A DNA stretch of 61,922 nt from assembly GCF_019192735.1 (NCBI RefSeq), contig NZ_JAHTKP010000046.1, forward strand, positions 1 to 61,922, written 5' to 3'. A program made the position numbers and the translations under genes. Below the pieces are notes generated by a model. That model had not been told where the DNA came from, did no database searches, and was given only the letters and a program-made list of their open reading frames with translations. This document shows positions 40,118 to 48,248 of this stretch, piece by piece (the first letter of the stretch is position 1; every line of letters begins with the position of its first letter). The DNA is from Kitasatospora aureofaciens (GTDB taxonomy: Bacteria > Actinomycetota > Actinomycetes > Streptomycetales > Streptomycetaceae).

Positions 40118-42745
40118 CTAAAAGGCCGGCTCGGGCAGCGGCCGGCGCTCGTGCAGACGCCAGACGCCCGGGCGGACCTCCAGGCGGTGGCCGGGGCCGG
40201 ACCGGGCGGTGCGCAGGGCACGGCGGGCGAATGACTCCAGCCGGCGGTCGTGGAGGGTGCGGGCGAGGTCCAGGCAGGCGGTGAAGCGGGTGTGTGCCCG
40301 GGCGTGGTCGCCGGCCGAGAGCGCGTGGAACCCGAGGGCGCGCAGCACGTCGAACCGGGCCCGCGGGTCGCCCGGGCCGGGGTCGGCCGCGAGCGCGGCG
40401 GTGAGCAGGGCGTCGGCGGCGGCGCCGTCCCCGGCGTCCATCCGCAGTTCGGCCAGGCCGACCAGGGCCCGGCTCAGCTCCGTCCGGTGGCCGGTCTCCT
40501 CGGCGATCCGGCGGGCCAGCCCGTAGTGCTCCTCGGCTTCCTCCAACCGCCGTTGCTGCCAGGCGAGATCGCCGAGCGAGCGGAGCGTCCGGGCCTCGGC
40601 CGCGCGGTCGCCGCAGCGCCGGGCCGCGTCCAGCGCGAGCGCGTGCGTCTCGGCCCAGGCGCCCCAGGCGGCGTGCGTCTCCAGGTGGCCGTCCAGCGCC
40701 GCCACCAGCCGTACGGCGGCGGTCCAGCGGCCGGCCCCGTGGGCCTGCCGGACGGCGCGGACGAGCGCGTCCCGCTCGCGCGTGAACCAGGCGGCGGGCT
40801 CGTGCGGCTCGTCCCCGGAGGGCCGGGCGTGCGTCAGTACGGCGGCGACCTGCCCGGCCGCGCGGGCGTACTCCGCGCACAGCCGCTCGATCGCGTCCCC
40901 GATGTCCTGCGGGCTCTCCTCCTCGGCGAGTCGCTCGACGGCCAGTACCCTCAGCAGCTCGGGGAGTTGGCAGCCCGCCCGGTCGCCGGCGACCAGCAGC
41001 CGGTCGTCGACCAGCCCGTCCAGCAACCGGGTGGTTCCGGCGGGGGAGAGGCCCAGCACCGCACCGGCCGCCGCGCGTCCGAACGGGCCGGCCGGCAGCA
41101 GTCCGAGCAGCCGGAAGGCCCGCCGCAGCTCGGGCCGGGCATCCTGGTACGCCCGCAACAGCGGGGCGCGGGTGTCGAGTTCGCCGATCCGCAGCTCGCC
41201 GAGCCGGAACCGCTCGTCCCGCAGCCGGTCCACCAGCGAGGCGACGCTCCAGTGCGGACGGGCCGTCAACTGGGCGGCCGCGACCCGGACGGCGAGCGGC
41301 AGCCCGCCGCACAGCTCCAGCAGTTCGCGGACGGCGGCGGGCTCGGCCGCCTCCCGCTCAGGGCCCACCGCCGCCGTGAACAGCAGCCGGGCCTCCTCCG
41401 GGTCGAGGGCGTCCAGCAGGACCGGCCGGATCCCGCCGAGCCCGGCGGGCAGCCGGCGGGCGGTGACGATCGCGCTGCTCCCGGCGGTGGTCGGCAGCAG
41501 CGGTCGCAGCTGCGCCTCGGAGTCGGCGTTGTCCAGCACCAGGAGTAGTTGACGATCCGTCAACTGCTCCTGCCAGGCGTCGTGGAGCTCGCCCGCCCCG
41601 GCGCCGTGCGCCAGCCGCACCCCGCGCCGTCGTAGCAGCGTGGAGATCGCCTTCGTGGCGGGCAGCGGGCGCCCCGGCTCGGGCTGGAGGTCCAGGAACA
41701 GCCGGCCGTCCGGGAAGTACGGACCACTGCGGTGGGCGACCTCCAGGGCGAACGCGGTCTTGCCGACGCCCGGCTGCCCGGCCACCGCGACGAAGGACCC
41801 GGCCGGGGCGTTCCGCAGCAGCTCCTCGACCTGTGCGAGGGCGGCCCCGCGGCCGGTGAAGACGGGGTCGGCGGCGGGCAGCGCCGTACCGGCCGCAATG
41901 CCGAGCGACGCCGTCCCGTCGGCGTCCTCCCGGACGGTCTCGGCGCTCCCGGTCTCGGCGGCCGTGCGCAGCAGCCCGGGATCGCCGGCCAGGATCCGCC
42001 GGTGCAGCCGTTGCAGCGGCGGACCGGGCTCGATCGCCAGCTCGGCCACCAGCATCTTCCGCAGCTCGGCGAAGGCCTGCAGGGCCTCCGCCTGCCGCCC
42101 GGCCCGGTACAGGGCCAGCATCAGATGGCCGTGCAGTTCCTCGCGCAGCGGGTGCTCGGCGGCCAATGACCGCAGCTCGGCGATCAGCTCGTGGTGCCGG
42201 CCGAGCTCCAGGTCGGCCCGGATCCGCTGGTCCAGGGCGGCGCCGCCGGCCTCGGCGAGCTGGGCGGCGGCCCCTTCGAGCAGCGGCCCGTGCGGGGTGT
42301 CGGAGAGCAGCGGGCCGCGCCAGAGCGCGATGGCCCGGCGCTGGAGGTCGGCGGCGCGGCGGTAGCGGCCGTCGGCCATCGCCTCCCGGCCGAGCCGGTA
42401 CAGCTCCTCGAACGCGGTCAGGTCGAGCAGGTCCGGCGTGAGGGAGAGCCGGTAGCCCGGGGGCTGGGTGTGCAACAGCTCGCGGCCCCGGGCGGGGTCG
42501 ACGGCGTCCAGCAGCTTGCGCAGCTGCGAGACGTAGACGTGCAGGGTGGCGGTGGCCGTGCGCGGCGGCTCTTCCCGCCACAGTTCGGTGACCAGGCTCT
42601 CGACCGACACCACCTGGTTGGCGCGGACCAGCAGGGTGCCGAGGACCACCCGCAGCTTGGCCGCTTGCGGGGTGTGCAAGACTCCGGGGCCCGCACTGCC
42701 CTCGATCTCCATCGGTCCCAGGATCCGGAACCTCACCGGGTCCAC
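40118..42745 (-). CDS. SARP/AfsR-type regulator with NB-ARC and TPR domains
   Basis: The 875-aa protein starts at GTG 42745. An OmpR-like winged helix (about 5-100; FRILGPMEIEG, LRVVLGTLLVRANQVVSVESLVTELW) and a bacterial transcriptional activation domain (about 105-250) form the SARP unit. These are followed by an NB-ARC-like ATPase (AVAGQPGVGKTAFA, LLLVLDNADSEAQLRPLL) and TPR-like helices. This is the AfsR layout, usually an activator of secondary metabolism. It lies 61 nt downstream of the AfsA-like gene on the same strand. Confidence 0.94.
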   Translation of the reverse strand: MDPVRFRILGPMEIEGSAGPGVLHTPQAAKLRVVLGTLLVRANQVVSVESLVTELWREEPPRTATATLHVYVSQLRKLLDAVDPARGRELLHTQPPGYRLSLTPDLLDLTAFEELYRLGREAMADGRYRRAADLQRRAIALWRGPLLSDTPHGPLLEGAAAQLAEAGGAALDQRIRADLELGRHHELIAELRSLAAEHPLREELHGHLMLALYRAGRQAEALQAFAELRKMLVAELAIEPGPPLQRLHRRILAGDPGLLRTAAETGSAETVREDADGTASLGIAAGTALPAADPVFTGRGAALAQVEELLRNAPAGSFVAVAGQPGVGKTAFALEVAHRSGPYFPDGRLFLDLQPEPGRPLPATKAISTLLRRRGVRLAHGAGAGELHDAWQEQLTDRQLLLVLDNADSEAQLRPLLPTTAGSSAIVTARRLPAGLGGIRPVLLDALDPEEARLLFTAAVGPEREAAEPAAVRELLELCGGLPLAVRVAAAQLTARPHWSVASLVDRLRDERFRLGELRIGELDTRAPLLRAYQDARPELRRAFRLLGLLPAGPFGRAAAGAVLGLSPAGTTRLLDGLVDDRLLVAGDRAGCQLPELLRVLAVERLAEEESPQDIGDAIERLCAEYARAAGQVAAVLTHARPSGDEPHEPAAWFTRERDALVRAVRQAHGAGRWTAAVRLVAALDGHLETHAAWGAWAETHALALDAARRCGDRAAEARTLRSLGDLAWQQRRLEEAEEHYGLARRIAEETGHRTELSRALVGLAELRMDAGDGAAADALLTAALAADPGPGDPRARFDVLRALGFHALSAGDHARAHTRFTACLDLARTLHDRRLESFARRALRTARSGPGHRLEVRPGVWRLHERRPLPEPAF

Positions 42746-42806
42746 CCCTCGTGCTCTCTGCCGCCGTGTACTCGGCGGTGACGGCGACCCGCCGGCCGGC
42801 GCCGGG

Positions 42807-43808
42807 TCAGAAGTCCTGCACCACCGTGGTGCGTGCCTCGGCCACCGTCCGCCGGTTCTGGGTCAGCGTGAGGGTGACCGGGACGGTCGGCCGCCCGGCC
42901 GCGTCCCGCCCGATCGGCCCGGGGACGGTCGCGCAGCGGACCGGCAGGTCCGCCTCGGCGTAGCCGCGGAAGTGCACCTCGCAGGAGGCCAGCATGGCCC
43001 GCTCGGGGACCAGCCCGACGGCGCGTCCGGCGGTCACCACCGAGGCCTGCCGCAGGGACTCCATCAGCAGCGTGCCGGCCAGGTGGCCGTCCGCGGTGGC
43101 GCCCAGCACCGGGTTGTCCCGGCGCAGGAGGACCCAGGTGCTGAGCCGACCGTGCGAGGCCTGGGTCGGCTCGCTCACCACCACGTTCGCCGCCGAGTCG
43201 CGGCCGACCGCGCCGGGGTCGACCGGCCGGACCGGGCCGGCCGGCTCGTCCGCCAGCTCGGGCGTGGCCTGCACCGCCCACCGGCTGTGCGCGACCTGTC
43301 TGCGGTGCAGCCCGGGCATGACGAAGACCAGGCTCGCGGTGCCCGTCGCGCACGGCACGTCGTCGAGCGACACCTCCAGGTGGAAGTCCATGCCGCGCGG
43401 CACCCCGTTGACCGTGTTGGCGGGCGTGGCCCGCAGCTCGGTGGTCATCCGGGCCGGGCCGCGCCCGGCGCGCCAGGCGGCCACCTCGGTCACGCCGAGG
43501 CCGAACCGGTAGAACAGGCCGGGCCGGTCCTCGGGCACGCCGAAGTACTGGTGCCCGACGAACCCGCCGATCTCCTGGACCGCCTCGGTGACCAGCTGCG
43601 GGTCGTGGAAGTGGCCCGGCCCGTCGTTGAACAGCGGGTGGGCGCTCGGTGTGTCCCCGGTGAGCAGGAAGCGCTCCTCCCGGCTGCTCGGCGCCTCCAG
43701 CAGGAAGTGGTCCCAGGAGGGCGGGCAGTGGATCAGGTGCCGGGTGGCGTGGCCGAGCAGCCCGTGGTCCAGTCCCGGACCGACGATCGCGGTGCTCTCG
43801 ATGGTCAT
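42807..43808 (-). CDS. AfsA-like gamma-butyrolactone biosynthesis protein
   Basis: The 333-aa protein starts at ATG 43808 after GAGGAG. It has the two-hotdog AfsA/ScbA fold signatures: VHRxxxx-like RHLIHCPPSWDHFLLEAP, LVTEAVQEIGGFVGHQYFGVP, and the second half with LAGTLLMESLRQAS. AfsA proteins condense a beta-ketoacyl thioester with dihydroxyacetone phosphate to start synthesis of gamma-butyrolactone-type signals. No ArpA-like TetR receptor is found in the window, so signal perception must be encoded elsewhere, or the protein has another role. It heads the minus-strand regulatory unit. Confidence 0.9.
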   Translation of the reverse strand: MTIESTAIVGPGLDHGLLGHATRHLIHCPPSWDHFLLEAPSSREERFLLTGDTPSAHPLFNDGPGHFHDPQLVTEAVQEIGGFVGHQYFGVPEDRPGLFYRFGLGVTEVAAWRAGRGPARMTTELRATPANTVNGVPRGMDFHLEVSLDDVPCATGTASLVFVMPGLHRRQVAHSRWAVQATPELADEPAGPVRPVDPGAVGRDSAANVVVSEPTQASHGRLSTWVLLRRDNPVLGATADGHLAGTLLMESLRQASVVTAGRAVGLVPERAMLASCEVHFRGYAEADLPVRCATVPGPIGRDAAGRPTVPVTLTLTQNRRTVAEARTTVVQDF

Positions 43809-44037
43809 GACGGCTCCTCACCCGGGGGGTCTGGTGGCCGCGGTGTCGACAGGCCTCGCTCCAGCATGGCCGCACCGGGTGGTTGTGAACATCCGGTGAC
43901 GGTGGCAGCAAGCTGCGCGGCCGGTTCTCCCGGGTCGTGCCGGTCGCGCTTCACCGGGGCTTTAGCAGGGCACAGGGGGCGGTCCCGACAGTGGAGGGCG
44001 AGGCGGTGGCCCCGATGCCCCGACGGGGAGCCCGTCC

Positions 44038-44079
44038 CTGCCTCGTTCCGGGTCCTTCCCCCGGCCCGGAACGAGGCAG
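44038..44079. terminator. Strong hairpin in a divergent region
   Basis: A perfect 15-bp stem (CTGCCTCGTTCCGGG, 44038-44052; 44065-44079) with a 12-base loop is followed by GTTTCCTT. No upstream gene needs terminating, so it may end an unseen small RNA or attenuate the NUDIX leader. Confidence 0.6.
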
Positions 44080-44251
44080 CGTTTCCTTCGGCTCGTGCGC
44101 TCACCGCAGCCGCACCGGCCGTTCGCCGGCCCGTCCGTCCGCCGCCGGCACGCGCTCCGGCCCGGAAATTCGGAGGAGCCGACTTCGATCGCCGGTTAGG
44201 GTGATCGCGTTCGCGGCACGCGTTCGCCGCCTGTGTTCGCCGCACGTGGAT

Positions 44252-44323
44252 GCGGTCGATCACGCGGACGCAGTCGATCACGCGGACGCGGCCGATCATG
44301 CGGGCTCGACCGACCACGCGGGC
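44252..44323 (+). repeat. 18-bp tandem repeat x4 in the NUDIX leader
   Basis: Units at 44252, 44270, 44288 and 44306 share the pattern TCGATCACGCGGAC with increasing divergence. They end 25 bases before the NUDIX start codon. Confidence 0.9.
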
Positions 44324-44348
44324 TCGACCGGAACGAGGGGTGCTGACC

Positions 44349-44909
44349 ATGACGAGCGGGACCGAGACCCCGGGCCTGGCCGAGCTGCTGGAGCGGTACC
44401 GGCCACAGGGCCCGGCCGAGACGGCGGACCACGAGCGGCTCCTGGGCCTGGCCGGCGAGCCGGACCCCTGGGACCGCGCGACCCCGCTGCACTTCACGGC
44501 CTCCGCCCTGATCGTCCACCCGAGGACCCGCCGGGTCCTGCTGCGCTGGCACGTCCGCCAGCAGGCCTGGCTCCAGGTCGGCGGCCACGGCGATCCCGGC
44601 GAGACGCTGCCGCTGGAGATCGCATTGCGGGAGGGCCGGGAAGAGACCGGCCTGACCGACCTGGCGCCCTGGCCGGACGCGTCCCTGGTGCACCTCGCCG
44701 TCGTACCGGTGCCGGCCTCGCCCCGCGAGCCCGCGCACGAGCACGCCGACCTCCGGTTCCTGCTGGCCACCGGAACGCCGGACGACGCGCGGCCGGAGAA
44801 CCCGGCCTCGCCGCTCGAATGGCTCTCGGTGGCGGAGGCACGCGCGCGGACCACGGAGGAGAACTTCCGGGAGACCCTCGACCGTGCGGGCCGGCTGCTG
44901 GACGCCTGA
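44349..44909 (+). CDS. NUDIX hydrolase
   Basis: ATG 44349 is preceded by GAGGGG; an upstream frame through the repeats is not convincing. The 186-aa protein has the NUDIX box GGHGDPGETLPLEIALREGREETGL, with the metal-binding REGREE core. It hydrolyses a nucleoside-diphosphate-linked substrate that cannot be named. It is probably not part of the biosynthetic cluster. Confidence 0.92.
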   Translation: MTSGTETPGLAELLERYRPQGPAETADHERLLGLAGEPDPWDRATPLHFTASALIVHPRTRRVLLRWHVRQQAWLQVGGHGDPGETLPLEIALREGREETGLTDLAPWPDASLVHLAVVPVPASPREPAHEHADLRFLLATGTPDDARPENPASPLEWLSVAEARARTTEENFRETLDRAGRLLDA

Positions 44910-44958
44910 CGCACATTCTTCTTCGGCACACACTTCGAGGTGGATCAGGGTGGATCAG

Positions 44959-45642
44959 ATGCTCAAGGGCCAGACGCTCGTCTTCGACGCCGACGACACG
45001 CTGTGGGAGAACAACGTTCTCTTCGAGCGCGTCATCGACGGCTTTCTGAACTGGGTTGCCACGCCCGAGGATCGGAGCCGTACCCGGACGCTCCTCGACG
45101 AGATCGAGGCGAAGAACGCGGTGTCCCTCGGGTACGGCGCGGAGATGTTCCGGCAGAGCCTCGCGGACTGCCTGGAAGCCGTCCACGGCCGAATCCCCAC
45201 GGCCGAGGACAAGGCCCGGATCGAGGAACTCCTGACCCCGTTGACGAATCGCGGGGTCGAGCTGATCGAGGGCGTCGAGGACACCCTCGTGGCCCTCGCC
45301 GAGAACCACGAACTGCTGCTGCTCACCAAGGGAAACCTGGCGGAGCAGCAGCGGAAGGTGGACGCCTCCCGGATAACCCACCACTTCCGCAGCATCCACA
45401 TCGTCGCCGAGAAGAACGTGGACACGTACCGGCAGCTCACCGCCGACCTCGACCTGGACCCCGACCGGACCTGGATGATCGGCAACTCGCCCAAGTCCGA
45501 CATCCTGCCCGCACTCCGGGCCGGCCTGAAGGCCGTCTACATCCCGCACGAGCACACCTGGGTGCTGGAGCACGAGGAGTTCCGCCCCGAGGACGCGACA
45601 CTCGCGCTGCGCCGCTTCGCAGAGCTCCTGGAGCACTTCTGA
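44959..45642 (+). CDS. HAD-family hydrolase
   Basis: ATG 44959 has AGGG eight bases upstream; a GTG at 44950 is an alternative. The 227-aa protein shows HAD motif I VFDADDTLWENN, motif II LLTKGN, motif III Lys and motif IV MIGNSPKSDI. A helical cap lies between I and II (C1 type). It is a probable small-molecule phosphatase; the substrate is unknown. Confidence 0.9.
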   Translation: MLKGQTLVFDADDTLWENNVLFERVIDGFLNWVATPEDRSRTRTLLDEIEAKNAVSLGYGAEMFRQSLADCLEAVHGRIPTAEDKARIEELLTPLTNRGVELIEGVEDTLVALAENHELLLLTKGNLAEQQRKVDASRITHHFRSIHIVAEKNVDTYRQLTADLDLDPDRTWMIGNSPKSDILPALRAGLKAVYIPHEHTWVLEHEEFRPEDATLALRRFAELLEHF

Positions 45643-45727
45643 CCTTGTCCCGGGGTGTGTCGAGGGGCGCCAGGACAGGGGGCGCGGCGAGGCTACCGCC
45701 GGGACTCGCCGGGATAGGGTCGGCGGC

Positions 45728-46612
45728 ATGCGCCTCAGCACAGTGATCCTTCCCGTCCACCGGTGGAGCGAAGGGCAGAAGGTCTGGAAGCGGGCGGAGG
45801 ACCTCGGATTCCACGCCGCCTACACATACGACCACTTGTCCTGGCAGTCCTTCCGGGACGACACCTGGTTCGGCGCGATCCCCACCCTGACCGCCGCCGC
45901 GACCGTGACCGAGCGGATCCGCCTCGGCACCCTGGTCACGTCACCGAACTTCCGCCACCCCGTCACCCTGGCCAAGGAGTTGCTGACCCTCGACGACATC
46001 TCGGGTGGCCGGCTGACGGTCGGCATCGGCGCCGGCGGCACGGGCTTCGACGCGACGGTGCTGGGCCAGGAGGAGTGGTCCGCGAAGGAACGGGCCGACC
46101 GCTTCGGCGAGTTCGTCCCCCTCCTCGACAAGGTCCTCACCCAGGATGCGACGACGGAGCAGGGCCACCACTACACGGCCGTCGAGGCCCGCAACATCCC
46201 CGGCTGCGTCCAACGCCCGCGCGTCCCCTTCTACGTCGCCGCGACCGGCCCCCGGGGGCTCCGTGTCGCCGCCCGCCACGCCCAGGGCTGGGTCACCTGC
46301 GGCGACCCGGCCGACCCCGACGTCCCCGCCGAGCGCGCGCCGGCCGTCATCGCCGAGCAGCTGGCGAAACTCCACACCGCCTGCGAAGCCGAGGGCCGCA
46401 CCCCCGACTCCCTCGCCAAGGTCCTCCTGCAGGGCTTCACCGCCGAACGTCCCCTCACCTCCCTCGACGCCTTCGTCCACTGGGCCGGCACGTACCGCGA
46501 GCTGGGCATCACCGACCTCGTCCTCCACTGGCCGGTCCCCGACTCCGTCTTCGCCACCGACCTCACCGTCTTCGAACGCATCGCCACCGAGGGCCTGTCC
46601 CAGCTGAGTTGA
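45728..46612 (+). CDS. LLM-class F420-dependent oxidoreductase
   Basis: The 294-aa luciferase-like TIM barrel (AYTYDHLSWQSF, IRLGTLVTSPNFRHPVTLAKELLTLDDISGGRLTVGIGAGG) matches actinobacterial F420-dependent enzymes. The substrate is unknown. It converges on a PPOX-fold F420 protein gene. Confidence 0.9.
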   Translation: MRLSTVILPVHRWSEGQKVWKRAEDLGFHAAYTYDHLSWQSFRDDTWFGAIPTLTAAATVTERIRLGTLVTSPNFRHPVTLAKELLTLDDISGGRLTVGIGAGGTGFDATVLGQEEWSAKERADRFGEFVPLLDKVLTQDATTEQGHHYTAVEARNIPGCVQRPRVPFYVAATGPRGLRVAARHAQGWVTCGDPADPDVPAERAPAVIAEQLAKLHTACEAEGRTPDSLAKVLLQGFTAERPLTSLDAFVHWAGTYRELGITDLVLHWPVPDSVFATDLTVFERIATEGLSQLS

Positions 46613-46681
46613 ACCGCGCGCCGGGCCGCCGGGTGCCATCAGCCCCACTCGGCGCCGCCCGGCCGGCTCCGCTCACACGAA

Positions 46682-46717
46682 AGCCCCGGACCGTCGAACG
46701 TCGAACGATCCGGGGCT
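46682..46717. terminator. Bidirectional terminator
   Basis: A 9-bp stem AGCCCCGGA (46682-46690) pairs with TCCGGGGCT (46709-46717) between the convergent LLM and PPOX genes. Confidence 0.75.
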
Positions 46718-46735
46718 CTCCCACACTCCGCTTCC

Positions 46736-47167
46736 TCAGCCGATCCTCTGGCCGTACACGTGGTCGACCGTCATGGTGATGAGCACCCGCCGGTCGGACA
46801 CCATCACCGCCCGGTACTCGTCCCAGTCCGGATGCTCTCCGGCCGCGGTCCGGTAGTACGTCACCAGGGCCTCCACCTCGGGCCCGTCCGGATCACTCCC
46901 CGGCCCGGTCAACGTCACGACCCCCTCGGCCGTCGCCCACGACATCCCGTCCGCCTCGGTCACCTCCAGCGCCGCCCGCGCATCCCGCCGCAGGTTCGCC
47001 GTCTTCGCCCTCCCGTCGGTCGTGGAGATCAGAATGACCCCCGCCCCCCGGTCGTAGAACGGCAGAACGGGCGAAAGCTGCGGACGCCCGTCCGCCTTGA
47101 TCGTGGCGAGCACCCCGAGCCGGCTCGCCTCCAACAGCGCATGCGGGTCGAACGATGTGGCAGTCAT
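46736..47167 (-). CDS. PPOX-class F420-dependent protein
   Basis: The 143-aa split-barrel flavin/F420-binding protein starts at ATG 47167 and shows LGVLATIKADGRPQLSPVLPFYD, DGRAKTANLRRDARAAL and a C-terminal MTVDHVYGQRIG. It is typical of actinobacterial F420 reductases/oxidases; the substrate is unknown. Confidence 0.9.
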   Translation of the reverse strand: MTATSFDPHALLEASRLGVLATIKADGRPQLSPVLPFYDRGAGVILISTTDGRAKTANLRRDARAALEVTEADGMSWATAEGVVTLTGPGSDPDGPEVEALVTYYRTAAGEHPDWDEYRAVMVSDRRVLITMTVDHVYGQRIG

Positions 47168-47184
47168 GGCCCCATCGTCCCCCT

Positions 47185-47406
47185 TCACACCGATGTGAAG
47201 GTCAACCCCGAACCGGCGTTTCGCCGCCGGTTCGGGAGGGTGAACGCGGCCCTCACGCCTCGTCGGACGGCGGCCGCGGCCTCCAGGAGGACGATGCCCA
47301 GGCCCTCCGCCTCCAGGCCCGCCTGGCACGGCATGGCGAACACGTCGGCCGCGGCGTAGTAGCGGGCGGTGTCGGCGTGGGCAGTCGGGCGGGGCGGTGG
47401 CGTCAT
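47185..47406 (-). pseudogene. Glycosyltransferase (GT4) fragment
   Basis: A stretch at about 47270-47364 on the minus strand reads RYYAAADVFAMPC followed by GLEAEGLGIVLLEAAA, a clear match to the conserved C-terminal core of GT4 glycosyltransferases (MshA/PimB type). Similarity ends abruptly on both sides, and an intact gene would need about 370 residues. It is a remnant. Confidence 0.7.
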
Positions 47407-47445
47407 GACAGGCAGGTCGAGACCTGGTGGTCGGGTTTCCCCTAC

Positions 47446-48087
47446 CTACGGGCGGGAGGTGCCGGCGCGGGTTGGACGCGGGGCGACCGGCAGGAAGGCC
47501 CAGGCGTAGACCGCCTGGGCGCCGATGAGGAGGAGGACCGGTGCGAACCCGGCGAGCAGGAACAGCGCCGGAAGGAGGTTGGTCAGCAGCGCGAAGAGGG
47601 TCCGCACGCGCCTGCCCCGCAGCGCGTGCGGGGCGAGAAGGAACAGGAGCACCAGGGCTGGGACCGTCACCCAGAGGATGAACATTCCGATGAACGCGGC
47701 GTAGCCGCCCGGATCCCCCTGGTAACACCCGTCGTCGACGCGGCACGCCGGCGCCTGCGCCATCCCGATCAGCATCGGTACGAACAGCGGCGTCGCGCAG
47801 CACGCGATGTAGCGGGCGGTCGCCTGCGCGAGCCACCACATCTCCGCGCGAATGCGCGTTGCGAAGTGGGGACGGGCACAGCGGCCCAGCAGGACCAGCA
47901 GCATCGGAATGCCGAAGACCAGGCCGATGGGCGCCAGCTGCTCCGGACCGTATCGGTACAGAAACTGCCCCACCCCGAGGACGGGCTGCACCAGGAAGAC
48001 GGCCAGGACGGGCGCAGAGAAGACGCGCTCGACCGCTCGCCCGGGCGGTACGACGATCACCGTTCCGGTGTCCTCAACGGCTGCCAC
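47446..48087 (-). CDS. Polytopic membrane protein of unknown function
   Basis: A GTG at 48087 is preceded five bases away by GGGGAGG, which decides the start. The 213-aa protein has about five hydrophobic segments (VLAVFLVQPVLGVGQFL, LAPIGLVFGIPMLLVLL, ATPLFVPMLIGMA, AAFIGMFILWVTVPALVLLFLL, LLPALFLLAGFAPVLLLIGA). A loop contains paired Cys residues (CRVDDGC). I recognise no family. Two copies of a TetR-like operator lie directly upstream, so it is probably repressed by a TetR-family protein encoded elsewhere. Confidence 0.8.
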   Translation of the reverse strand: MAAVEDTGTVIVVPPGRAVERVFSAPVLAVFLVQPVLGVGQFLYRYGPEQLAPIGLVFGIPMLLVLLGRCARPHFATRIRAEMWWLAQATARYIACCATPLFVPMLIGMAQAPACRVDDGCYQGDPGGYAAFIGMFILWVTVPALVLLFLLAPHALRGRRVRTLFALLTNLLPALFLLAGFAPVLLLIGAQAVYAWAFLPVAPRPTRAGTSRP

Positions 48088-48106
48088 AGGTCCTCCCCGG
48101 AATGAA

Positions 48107-48140
48107 TTGAACGCGTTCAAGGCTAGTTGAACGCGTTCAA
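48107..48140. promoter_or_regulatory. Two 14-bp perfect palindromes, TetR-type operator
   Basis: TTGAACGCGTTCAA occurs at 48107-48120 and 48127-48140, centres 20 bp apart (two helical turns), 20 nt upstream of the membrane-protein start. Size, symmetry and spacing fit binding of two TetR dimers. Confidence 0.8.
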
Positions 48141-48248
48141 AATAGGCCCCTGCGGGCCCCTCGGTCAACGCCGGCCGGGGGAGGTCGTCGGATCGAAAAT
48201 CCGCGAAGCTACCATGTGGGCAACACCCTCAGCTCGAAAGATGGACTT

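Larger units (their letters stand above)
43809..44348. other. Divergent intergenic region between AfsA-like and NUDIX genes, 540 bp
   Basis: No gene is supported. It holds a strong hairpin (44038-44079) and a four-unit 18-bp repeat (44252-44323). No convincing butyrolactone-receptor (ARE) box is visible. Confidence 0.5.

Noticed and set aside
22047..44323. Possible CRISPR arrays at the 18-bp repeats
   Set aside because: Units are contiguous with no unique spacers, and mostly code for hexapeptides.
47410..47839. Upstream extension of the PPOX gene on the minus strand
   Set aside because: The longer frame has no similarity and crosses the GT4 remnant in another frame; ATG 47167 gives the normal family length.
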